DNA of 41,255 nt from Isohypsibius dastychi. Its lineage: Eukaryota; Tardigrada; Eutardigrada; Parachela; Isohypsibiidae. The translations under genes and the position numbers were made by a program. This document shows, in pieces, positions 32,822 to 41,255 of the stretch (position 1 is the first letter of the stretch; the number at the start of each line of letters is the position of its first letter). Location of the stretch: positions 1 through 41,255 of the forward strand of contig JAQIWT010000066.1 in assembly GCA_034696485.1 (NCBI GenBank). Reading direction: 5' to 3'. The notes below the pieces were generated by a model, which did not search any database, was not told the DNA's origin, and worked only from the letters and a program-made list of their open reading frames with translations.

Positions 32822-35575
32822 TCATCTTGTTCTGGTGGCATAATCCATCGTTTCGTCTCCAATACACTGCCTTAGCCATTCCCTCAGTTTTCCCGCATCG
32901 AACCTGATCCTGGCGATATCTTTCGCAGAACATCTGCCCGAACAAATTTCCACCGCAACAGCAGCAGCAAATGCCAACGAATCACATGAATCAACAGGTT
33001 GCTGTTGAATAGCCGGCACATCGATCTTTTTCCCTCGCACTGCGAAAATCGCATCAACCTGATTTCGAACATTCAATGGACAGACATTCCTAAATGACGA
33101 GAAGACTGTCGCTTCCCCATCCGAATTCACAAACAACAACACAAAGAACCGATCCTCCTCACTTTCCGCCCGCAACACCTGCAACACTTCCTTCTTGTTT
33201 TCGATGCACATTTTCAGCAACCGGAATTCCTCCTTCTTCGGATCACATTTTTCCAAAACTGACGGATCATAAAACCCCGCGATCTTCGTGCCCTGATCAG
33301 TGTCAACATATTTCTCTTTCAAAAGACTAGACACGACTTGCGCCACAGACTCACTAAGTCCTTCTCCAGGAGTCATCAGGGAATAGCGATCTTCATGAGT
33401 CAGTCTGATCATGCCACTTTCGGTCTCAAACCCTCGCCAGACTTGCTGATCAGCAGCGATCCGTTCATCGCGGATCCACTGGAGAACCAAATCAGTGGTG
33501 AATGATGGTCCATGATTCCCTCGGATTTTCTCTGAGATGAAGTCTGGAAATTGTTGTGTGATGAATGCTTGTTCCAACTTTGCTCGAAGGTCGTCAATTC
33601 CGAATTTCAGTTGCGATAAGTTCAAGTCCTCCAGAATGGCTTTTGAGTATGCAATGACGAAAAACCCGCTTGTTTCTGGGTCGTCATTTTGAGACACCCA
33701 AACAGAGTCGACTTGGATTTTAGCTGTTTCTGGATATTTTGGATCAGTTTTGAAGCATTCTGGATGGAACAGTCTTTTTAATTGTGATGAGATACGGTCA
33801 AGTTGTTCTTTGAACAGAGACTCTGTGATTGGTCGGTTTGGACTATATATGACCAATCGACTGCCGATCCAGTTAAGTAGCAACCAGCTGGTGGTCTTGC
33901 TATCTGTATCAGCGATTATCTGGATGCCTTGAGTGTTCGGCTTGAAACACGGGGTAGAGTGTGGGTCGTCAACGTAGCGCATCTGCATATTTGACTACCA
34001 GAAAGTACGGTGAAATAAAATTCATCTTTTGTGTCACTTACAATTAGATGACTGACTAACCTTTTTCAACTGAACGGCCAGATTGTTGAAAAGAGATATT
34101 GCGACACTGATGATTTTGGGGGACAAGACCCCGTTTCTAACCGTTCGGAACTCCTCCAAGGCTAAGACCGCCAAGGGCGACTTCTGTTTCAGTGAACTTG
34201 CTTTTTCCATCTTCCATTCCTGCCAGCGGTGAAGTATGCTTTCTTGCAAAAGTTTGTCGTCTCTCACAAACGCTGACATGGAGTCCTAAACAAGAAAGGT
34301 CATTTTAGAATCTCAACACTGACAACACTAGGAAACTTCGAGCTAAAAACCATTCAAACAATTTTGACTTCCTGATCGCATTTTGGGTCTTAGAATGAAT
34401 GGGATAACGTCAACTGCGCGTGTCCACCGCTCTTCATTGATCTTGCCCTTGGAAATCTCCAGTTCGGTGACGAGTGGGTCATGCTGAAATAATTTGCAGA
34501 TCTCCTTTTCCGGGCTCGAACTCAACGAAGGTAAGCCCACAATGTTTTCAACAGATGGCTCAAGATTACGATCACGCCCGTTCAACATGGACTTTGCCTC
34601 CAACGATCCATGTCCATTAGAATGCACAGCATTCTGGTCAGAGGTTAAGGTCAAGAGTTTAACTGGTTGGATGAGTTCAGCAAACAAGGCTATGGAACCA
34701 AGAAGCTGGTCACTGGTAGGCCGTTTAAAATGTGGTAGGTCAGCATCAATTGATATGATAAGGCTGGTATTTGTCAGATATCTGTCACTCCTGACGTGTG
34801 GCGGAATTACAAATGACCCCGTGCGATTCTTTCTAGTTGTTTCAAACACTAAAGATCCATCTTCCGCAACTATTGACATATATCCCTCCAGTTCATCAAC
34901 CTAAAATCCATGATCATACAGACTTATTCTAGCAACCAAAACAATGGACAAAACAAGCGTTCGAATTCATTTCAAAAACTTATTATGACAAATCTTCCAA
35001 TCTCACCGGAACACCAGCTCCACTCCTAATACCATCGGAAGTCCTGCCGCTCCACTAATGACCTTCAACAATTCAACAACATGAGCCAATGATTCAGACT
35101 GATTTTGTGAATTTTGATATGATCCCAGCAATAGATCATGTCCGGTATGAAACTCAGTCAGCTGAACAACCACAACATCAGTTAACTGAGCTCTAACATC
35201 AAATGAGTCACTTGAAGTGACACGTTGTAAACTCAGCGGAGTGATCAACTCGTGGCTGTCGAAATCCGCCACGCTGTATGTTCGGCGTAACTGAAAGATG
35301 CCACTATCCCAGACAACACCCGTGCTCCCAGATTCAGATGCCCGGAAAGACCAGTTGGCTGCTCCGGCTTCCAAAACGCTGCGTAGCCATTTTCTGATCT
35401 TCGATTCGCGAAGACTTTGGAAACAACATATTCCAGGCTGTTGTTCTTTCCACAAGCGGCTTATGAAGGTTTCTCGAGTTTGACTGAAGTCACATTCTCC
35501 GGTGTCTTCTGATTCCAGATTCCAACTGATGAGTTTGACAAGATGGCTTCCGGTACCCTGGGTTTCGGGTGTCAT
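32822..35575 (-). CDS. composite protein: EEP-nuclease-like N-terminus plus two degenerate Ulp1-protease-like units
   Basis: Minus-strand exons: about 35003-35575, about 34350-34900, 34061-34285 and 32822-33994. The first exon looks like an endonuclease/exonuclease/phosphatase fold ('LVKLISWNLES', 'PGICCFQSLRESKIRKWL', 'GVVWDSGIFQLR'), but the usual GDxN near its end reads 'LGVELVF'. Exons 3-4 contain two units like C48 (Ulp1/SENP) peptidases. Each has a long N-part and then a 'VQxD..VxxQ....CG.FA.A' core: 'IQVDSVWVSQNDDPETSGFF' (catalytic Cys replaced) and 'PAIQQQPVDSCDSLAFAAAV' (a Cys retained; the preceding His-Trp is 'FFVLLF'). Both appear catalytically weak or dead. Splices 3-4 agree in phase. 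The first two junctions do not agree with the best donors, so the joins are uncertain and some decay is possible. It may be a domesticated transposon-derived protein or a pseudoenzyme of SUMO/ubiquitin pathways. Confidence 0.6.
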
Positions 35576-36396
35576 TTTGCTGATTCACGTTCAAGATCAA
35601 ATAAGAGTGAAGATGGTTCGGCGGGGTTGTAAAACAGAGAAAAGCGCTGGCTATGCTTGTTTTGGTAAATGGTGGTGAACACCTGCCCTAAGCGATTTGG
35701 TATTAGTGTGAATAACCTCTTCATTCCTACAAACGCCTCGGTTTTATTTTGAGCGAATAGTATTTTACGTGAAGGTTTCCCAATACATTACCGGAATCTC
35801 AACTGCACCAACAATGCCCCCCCCCCCCCCCCAGGGTTTGGATTATTCATTCCATTTTCGGAATGATCGCTCTAAAGGTTCATCCACTATTCCGATTTCC
35901 AGTTTACTCTGATTGGCCTGCCACACACCCTTTCCTTCTTTCTCGGCCTCTAGCTCCACCCCCCCCCCCCCCCCCCCCCACCTTGTTGCAAGTTCTGACT
36001 TTTTGCTAGGTAAGGCCAGTTTCCAGCTTACATTACGTCACACGATATGCCTAGCTTCGTCTCGTAAATTTTGCGATGGAGAAATGAGTTAGGAAGTAAC
36101 TTAGGTTCAATAGATTTGACTCAAATGTGTTAAAGTAACACACTATGTTAGGCCCTGGATTTGAGGAGAACAAAATCACTTGAACCGAAAACGTTTTCGT
36201 GGTTCATCGAAAACAGGTCGACTGAAAACGGAAAGCCTCCGGACTTTCGCAAATGCAGCCGGCGAGCTCGCAAGGCATTTATCAACTTCAATAGCACCAC
36301 GTTCTCTGAGCTACCGGTTGTCTGATAATCAATGGCTCAGAATCTGAAGCTTTAGTCAAGACCAAAAAGAATCACTAATGTGATTAATAATGTCGG
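35576..36396. other. intergenic, rich in C homopolymers
   Basis: No gene seen. Contains C16 (35817-35832) and C21 (35959-35979) tracts within a pyrimidine-rich region, likely troublesome for sequencing and assembly. Confidence 0.6.
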
Positions 36397-39300
36397 TTAT
36401 ATGATCAAGAAATGAATCAATGATAATGTAAGCAATCCGACCAATCCAGAGAATGACGAACTCGATGAACCACCGGTGATCGGTTTCTCTGGTTCCACAT
36501 CATTTGCCAGTTGAAATTCCGTCAAAACATCGAAAAACCAAGGCAGTGAAAGTGAATAGGCATGTTCCCCCTCGTTCTTCCAGAAATGAATGTAATATGG
36601 CACATTTGCCAATCCGAACGCTTGTGATGTGTAACCAATTACTCCGTCAAATATCAGCTCACACTTCGTTTTGGATATGACACACGAGATTTTAGCGGTT
36701 CCAAAACGGCCAAAGGTGAATCGTAGCTCATCTCCTGAAAATACCGGAATCATGTTATCAATAATTCTTATATATACCAGGAAAACACGAAACGCGACCG
36801 CACACCATAAGCGGAAATACGGGGCCACACACCCAGCTTCCCGCCCCCCACCCAGTTAGCCGACGGACCCCTCTCATGTAACTTAACAATCAATGACATC
36901 ACTCAATCAAATTCTCGAGTTACATTGGAGGAGTCAGTTGACCGACTGGGTGGGGGCGGGAAGCTGGGTGTGTGGTCCCGTATTTCCGCTTATGGTGTGC
37001 GGTCGCGTTTCGTGTTTTCCTGATATAGTTCATAAATATAATTAAACATGAAATTCCATTCGAACGTTGAAGCTTCCCAATAATTGAAAAAAATAAGTGG
37101 AACATGATGTAATAGAATAAAATCATTTTGATTCATCTGACGTCATCTTTGTGGTCAGAATTAATTATAAATTGTATTGTTTCACTCGATGAAAATTTGC
37201 GGATGGTGCTCATTGTTCAGTATTGAACTGAATTTCAAACAAGTTGGTCCAGAGAGTCGTCAGGCCTCATGTATTACACAGAAGTTGTTTCAATAAGAAA
37301 CACGTGAAGATTATCTATAACATTTGTCATCGTTCTTTCGGTCAATTTACTTTCATTGGAGGTAATGCTGATATTCCCATGAAAATCATGTGCATAAACA
37401 CCAATATATTCTTTCAGGACGATATCCAGTTTTGATTCGTTGAAAACCGGGCGAAATGTCACGAAACCTGTGTTGCAGTTATTTGGCCAGGAACTGTTTT
37501 GAATGCCCATCAGCTTATCAAATAATGTCAGGTGAAATAGTTGTTGGTTGAAATAGCTGAAGATACTTATGCTGGTGAAAAACGAAATTTTTGCATCCGG
37601 GAAGACGGTCAAAGCGCTCAGGAAAGGAGGCAGTCCACCCGTGTGTTTGACAAAACGATGACCTGTAGATCAGAAAAAAATTAATTTTCGGGTCAATACT
37701 CAAATCCGTTTTTTGATTCTGAATATAAGTGCATCTTAAAAGTGCGGGTACTCAAGTTCATATTCAAACAAGCCTGTGACGTTATGGACACCGGGACCGT
37801 TTATAGCAACACTGATCCTTTCTATGCTGGACTTGCGGTTTTTGCAGTTCGGGATATTTTATATATCCATCACTTATCGAAGAAAGAATGTCCCATTTGA
37901 AACCTCAAGAGAAGCTCAGACAGTACTTAAATTGACCTAAGTTTAAAAAACGTTGATGCGATGTGATAGTACTGTTGTCACCTACCTTGATAGTTTCCGT
38001 TGATCCAACCCAAGCTGTACTCGCCCAAGGGTGAATCTTTGACCCTAGGTGTCCAAGAATCCTCAATATCTGCCTCCTCTACAATCTGTTGATCACCGAA
38101 TTTCCCCTTATTTATCAGCAATTCCGACCATGCAAGCATAGCTCTTGGGGACATGCAGAGTGAGCCAGCAGGGCCAAATGGGTGCACAACCCTAACACCG
38201 TCGAACTCGGTCTCTACTGCTTCTCCGTTGATGAAATAGTTTGGCCGAACTAGGCGACTGGTATTTGTGTAGACCTCAGCTGTATCGGCAAAATCAATCT
38301 CATCATTCATGCCCATTGGAATGAACAAGTTCGCGCGCATAAGTGCCTCCCAAGTTTTGCGCTGGCCGGTCAGTTTTTCAGACAGGAGCTCCATCAAATA
38401 GCCTGATATCGGTTCAGAAGGAATTGTCAGCTTACTTCTCGATTGGTTCTACGGCAGGCAGAACAAAAATTCCAAAAAATTGGGTGACATTCGACCGAAT
38501 CCAGTTAAATAATGAATCAAGTTGTAACCAGAATTTTCAGAGTGCCATAATCCCAAACCTGCAGTTGTGTAGCCATAGTTGTTGTAGATGAAAGCTTCTC
38601 GATTAGCGTGAGTTCTTGGTAAACGGGCAGTTGCCATATGCATATCTTCTCGAGTAAAATCAAGTGGATATCCAACTTGAAGAAACCCGTTTACATCTGA
38701 AAAATTTCAAAGCTGAGACAAGAGAAACAAGTTTTTTTGAATCTATAGGAAGAATTCATTGTCGAAATACTATAATTGTATGAGTTGTTGCGTACTCGTT
38801 ATTCCAGACCTATGGGAAAGAAGGTCTTCGATGGTCACATCACGTAAATTTGATCCTCGGAAATCCACTGAAGGATTCAAACTCTTGACCAGAGTTGAGA
38901 CGGAAACACTGAAAAGCGCATGATGAAACTGTTATTAGAAACATTGTTGATTCATAATGCTATCAGTGTTATTCGTGGAGTAAATTATGACAGCACATTA
39001 ATGCTGGTAGGTGTTTCTATTGTTTGGAATGTTTTTTGAATAGATCTACTCGCGATAGACTTCGGAAACTCACACAATCGCAATACATACGCAAATACGT
39101 AAAAATTCTTTGAGGATGATTCTGGCGGTATCCACCACCCTTATATCGAATTCATCTACATCGTTTAAGAACTGTTCAAGAGTGTGTTGCAGCTGGAATG
39201 TTCACAGGTGAATAACAATAAATAAATAATAACTGAATACATAGAATGACTGGACCCATCACCCATGAAAAAGAAAAATTAACTTTAAGTACTACATAAT

Positions 39301-39995
39301 GTATCATCGATCTCCATGCATTTGATCAACCACCATATAAGTTTATACAGTGAAGTGCAGAGTACTATAACCTCATTCGAATCTTGACAACAGTATGGTT
39401 ATATCTTCGACAAATAGTGTACATAGACATTGTTATTTGAACGATCCTGTAGATTGCGTCAAATACAACTGGACATTCTGATAAGACATCTCAGTGAGAA
39501 GAAGCAGAATTTGGCCCAACGGGTAATCGGGTGCACTCAACGATTGAAAAGTACAAAAAGACGTCACGGCTATGTATCTAACAATTCACCGAAATTCAAA
39601 TAAATACTGTACGTCTTAGTTTTGATCGCTTACTTGAGTCCTTGAAGTCTAGCCGTTCGGAGCATTTTCAATACTAATGTAGCGGTCATGTGCTTTGTCA
39701 CCGAGCCGATGCAAAACTGGGTTTTGTCAGTCGCGGTCATGTTGTCTTTGATGCTCTGTTTTCCATAGCTTTTAAAATGATGAAGGTTCTTTCCCAGTCC
39801 GGTTTGCGCTTGAGCATTTTTTGAAATACCCGCGAACCCAAGAGCGGGAATGCTGTTGCATTCTCGCGTTTCTTCAATGAGAGCATCTAGTGACGAAATG
39901 GTGGAGAATTCTTCATCGATTTTTGCATTTTTGGCCGAAATTCCAACCAGGAATGCCAGGAATAAAATTGACGGGAATATAGATTTAATTTCCAT
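36397..39995 (-). CDS. serine beta-lactamase-like (LACTB/penicillin-binding fold) secreted or GPI-anchored protein (559 aa)
   Basis: Six exons (39634-39995, 38796-38908, 38559-38696, 37986-38402, 37351-37662, 36397-36734) join in frame. The signal peptide is 'MEIKSIFPSILFLAFLVGISA'; a Met seven codons upstream is less likely. The three class-C/PBP active-site motifs are in order: SxxK as Ser98-Val-Thr-Lys101 ('CIGSVTKHMTAT'), YxN as Tyr196-Asn-Asn198 ('FIYNNYGYTTAGYLME'), and H-T-G-G at 350-353 ('RFVKHTGGLPPF') replacing KTG. 'VTIEDLLSHRSGI' is also diagnostic. The last exon carries a beta-strand extension and ends in a Ser-rich linker with a hydrophobic tail, the pattern of a GPI-anchor signal. 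Animal members are peptidases, esterases or unknown hydrolases rather than antibiotic-resistance enzymes. A tandem paralogue starts at the right of the window. Confidence 0.9.
36772..37026. mobile_element. near-perfect 255-bp palindrome (MITE-like) in the last intron of the beta-lactamase-like gene
   Basis: Left arm about 36777-36857 and right arm about 36939-37022 are reverse complements with only a few differences (blocks such as 'aggaaaacacgaaacgcgac' and 'cataagcggaaatac'). Weaker pairing continues to the centre near 36900. No coding capacity. It lies between exons 5 and 6 (intron 36735-37350), so the primary transcript contains a long hairpin. AT-rich flanks (tatata on the left, atata on the right) could be target-site remnants. 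Confidence 0.85.
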
Positions 39996-40428
39996 TCGAT
40001 CAGAAAGGTTGAACAACAGGTAAACAAGAAACGAATGCTACCTCTCTCAGAGGAGAACCGAGTGCCACGGGTTGATAAACACACGGAGTGTTACACTAAT
40101 TGATAAGATTCAAATGTACCGCAGACAATCGACTGATGGGCAGGAAGTATCAAGGACGAAATGTAAGGCAGAAATGCTATTCATCGGCGAGAACGTAGAA
40201 CTGATAAACCGTTTCTCCTATCAGAAGTTTTCGTTCACTTTCTGTACAAATGTTTACTTTCCAATTTCCATCCGTCAAAAGTCACCAGACACTATTTAAT
40301 ATTGAGACGGACAGAAAACGTATCTTGTCAACGAGGCTCGTTTAAATGAATGGTGCAGTCGAAATCAAATCTCAACAAATCATAGGTTCAGTAGAACGTA
40401 CGATAAATGTAAGAAGCTGATGATTGTA
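39996..40428. other. intergenic between tandem beta-lactamase-like paralogues
   Basis: No gene seen. It should contain the promoter of the 36397-39995 gene and the 3' end of the paralogue to its right, both on the minus strand in head-to-tail order. Confidence 0.5.
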
Positions 40429-40766
40429 TTACACGATTGATAAACACGAAATCGCCAGCAAGACAAAACATACTAAACCAGACTGCGAACCCATCGCGGC
40501 ATCACCAGTTATTTGATTGTCCTGAGTAATTCCAGTGACGATTTGAAACTCTTCCAGGACGCCGGAGAACCAAGGCAGTGAAACCGAATACGCATGCTCC
40601 CCGCTGTTCTTCCAGAAGTTGATGTACACTATCAAATCTGCCATTCCGAACGCTTCCGATAAATATGAGACTAAACCGTCGAATATCAATTCACACTTTG
40701 TTGGTGAAATGACGCACGAGATTTTGGCGGTGCCTATGCGGCCAAATGCGAATCGTAACTCCTGAT
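40429..40766 (-). CDS. last exon of a second beta-lactamase-like paralogue (partial, continues beyond the window)
   Basis: This exon is 338 bases long, exactly the length of the last exon of the neighbouring gene (36397-36734). It enters in the same phase after an acceptor (tttttcag). The two proteins align throughout: 'ELRFAFGRIGTAKISCVIS' here against 'ELRFTFGRFGTAKISCVIS' there, then 'WKNSGEHAYSVSLPWF' against 'WKNEGEHAYSLSLPWF'. It ends in a short Gly/Ser linker and hydrophobic tail ('GLVCFVLLAISCLSIV'), again a GPI-anchor-like signal. The catalytic exons must lie to the right of the window. The 489 bases to the window end hold no other exon of this gene, so its last intron is long or disrupted. 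Confidence 0.8.
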
Positions 40767-41024
40767 CTGAAAAACCCAAGAACAAATGTTTGAAAATTAT
40801 TGTGTAGTGTGTTCGACATTCGCTGCTTCATGAGATCAGTAAAATCAGCTCATTAGCGTCAAGTGATATTTTGAAATACCGTAATGTCTGATTTAGAAGC
40901 CCGGGCTACAATTCTTTCGAAGCTCCCAGATTTGATCTTCTATTTCGGACTGGGCTTCAATTTCGGGGGGGGGGGGGGCTTTTATTTCAAATAAAGGAAA
41001 AAATAAGGAACGCCGGTTTTATTT

Positions 41025-41195
41025 TTTTAAGGACTGACAAGATTCGAGGGCAGTAAATTCAGGAAATCAACAGTCAATGCATCATTCATCCAGGTTGTCC
41101 CTTCGTATTCGATCACCAAATCTCCACGAAATCTCTCGAGCTCCTTAACTGGACGTTTCCTGTTCAAAAGAACATACGTACGTATCGTTCCACAG
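41025..41195 (-). pseudogene. fragment of a pogo/Tigger-type DDE transposase
   Basis: On the minus strand one frame reads 'GTIRTYVLLNRKRPVKELER' and then 'FRGDLVIEYEGTTWMNDALT' before a stop near 41025. This resembles part of the DDE_1 endonuclease domain of pogo-type transposases (a G-T-x-x-x-x-V-L pattern and then a W-M-N-x-x-L/T motif). It is bounded upstream by a stop just before residue 1 of the match and has no start, DNA-binding domain or terminal repeats, so it is a relic. It lies in the presumed last intron of the second beta-lactamase-like gene. Confidence 0.55.
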
Positions 41196-41230
41196 GCATT
41201 TTATAGTGGCCCATGGGCTTCTGTTCCAGT

Positions 41231-41254
41231 GGGGGGGGGGGGGGGGGGGGGGGG
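41231..41254. repeat. G24 homopolymer at the right edge of the window
   Basis: A 24-base G run, the longest of the window. A G14 run is at 40965-40978. Length is unlikely to be exact. Confidence 0.95.
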
Positions 41255-41255
41255 T

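Noticed and set aside
36671-37126. Matching Arg/His-rich frames on both strands ('NATAHHKRKYG')
   Set aside because: They are the same hairpin-arm sequence read on each strand, not a protein family.
39116-39195. Open minus-strand stretch ('LEQFLNDVDEFDIRVVDTAR') that looked like an extra exon of the beta-lactamase-like gene
   Set aside because: Its entry phase does not match exon 1, whereas exon 1 joins directly and in phase to 38796-38908 with the expected motif order.

Overview
The window is nuclear DNA from an animal. Coding information is split into short exons with GT-AG introns (often 50-70 bp). Several products are metazoan: a 12-TM SLC16-type transporter, a brambleberry/KAR5-type nuclear-fusion protein, a trypsin-like protease, a stefin-type cystatin, a tectonin lectin and an atrial-natriuretic-peptide-receptor-like ectodomain. 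The gene mix, short introns and frequent long C/G homopolymers suggest an ecdysozoan invertebrate, possibly a tardigrade (Hypsibius-like). That placement is inference, not something the sequence proves. No rRNA, tRNA, CRISPR or prokaryotic operon was found.

Layout. 1-2.4 kb: non-coding, low-complexity and a dispersed repeat. 2.46-7.58 kb: a mobile-element-like cassette with two divergent multi-exon genes, a HECT ubiquitin-ligase-like gene (minus, apparently broken) and an integrase-type DDE transposase (plus, apparently intact). A second copy of the dispersed repeat follows at about 8.1 kb. 8.35-10.6 kb: the 5' part of a receptor guanylate cyclase-like gene (minus) that stops inside the ligand-binding domain. 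12.5-17.0 kb: small secreted-protein genes, namely a secreted stefin-like cystatin, an unknown 144-aa secreted protein, a six-cysteine defensin-like peptide and a tectonin. 18.6-21.2 kb: SLC16 transporter. 21.7-23.8 kb: a 614-aa secreted protein ending in a phage-tail-collar-like domain. 24.5-25.0 kb: a long hairpin element. 25.0-26.2 kb: trypsin-like protease. 26.9-29.9 kb: brambleberry-like gene. 31.9-32.5 kb: LysM protein. 32.8-35.6 kb (minus): a composite gene with an EEP-nuclease-like start and two degenerate Ulp1-protease-like units. 36.4-40.0 kb: a serine beta-lactamase-like (LACTB-type) gene with a hairpin element in its last intron. 40.4 kb to the end: the last exon of a tandem paralogue and a pogo-type transposase fragment.

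How the genes work together. There is no operon logic. The nearest thing to a functional neighbourhood is 12.5-26.2 kb, where six of the seven genes encode predicted secreted proteins. Five of these (cystatin, defensin-like peptide, tectonin, collar-domain protein, trypsin) fit defence, digestion or surface recognition. The rest is housekeeping-type genes interleaved with transposon debris. Exon boundaries were assigned by eye from splice consensus, reading phase and domain continuity; where phases fail to match this is stated.
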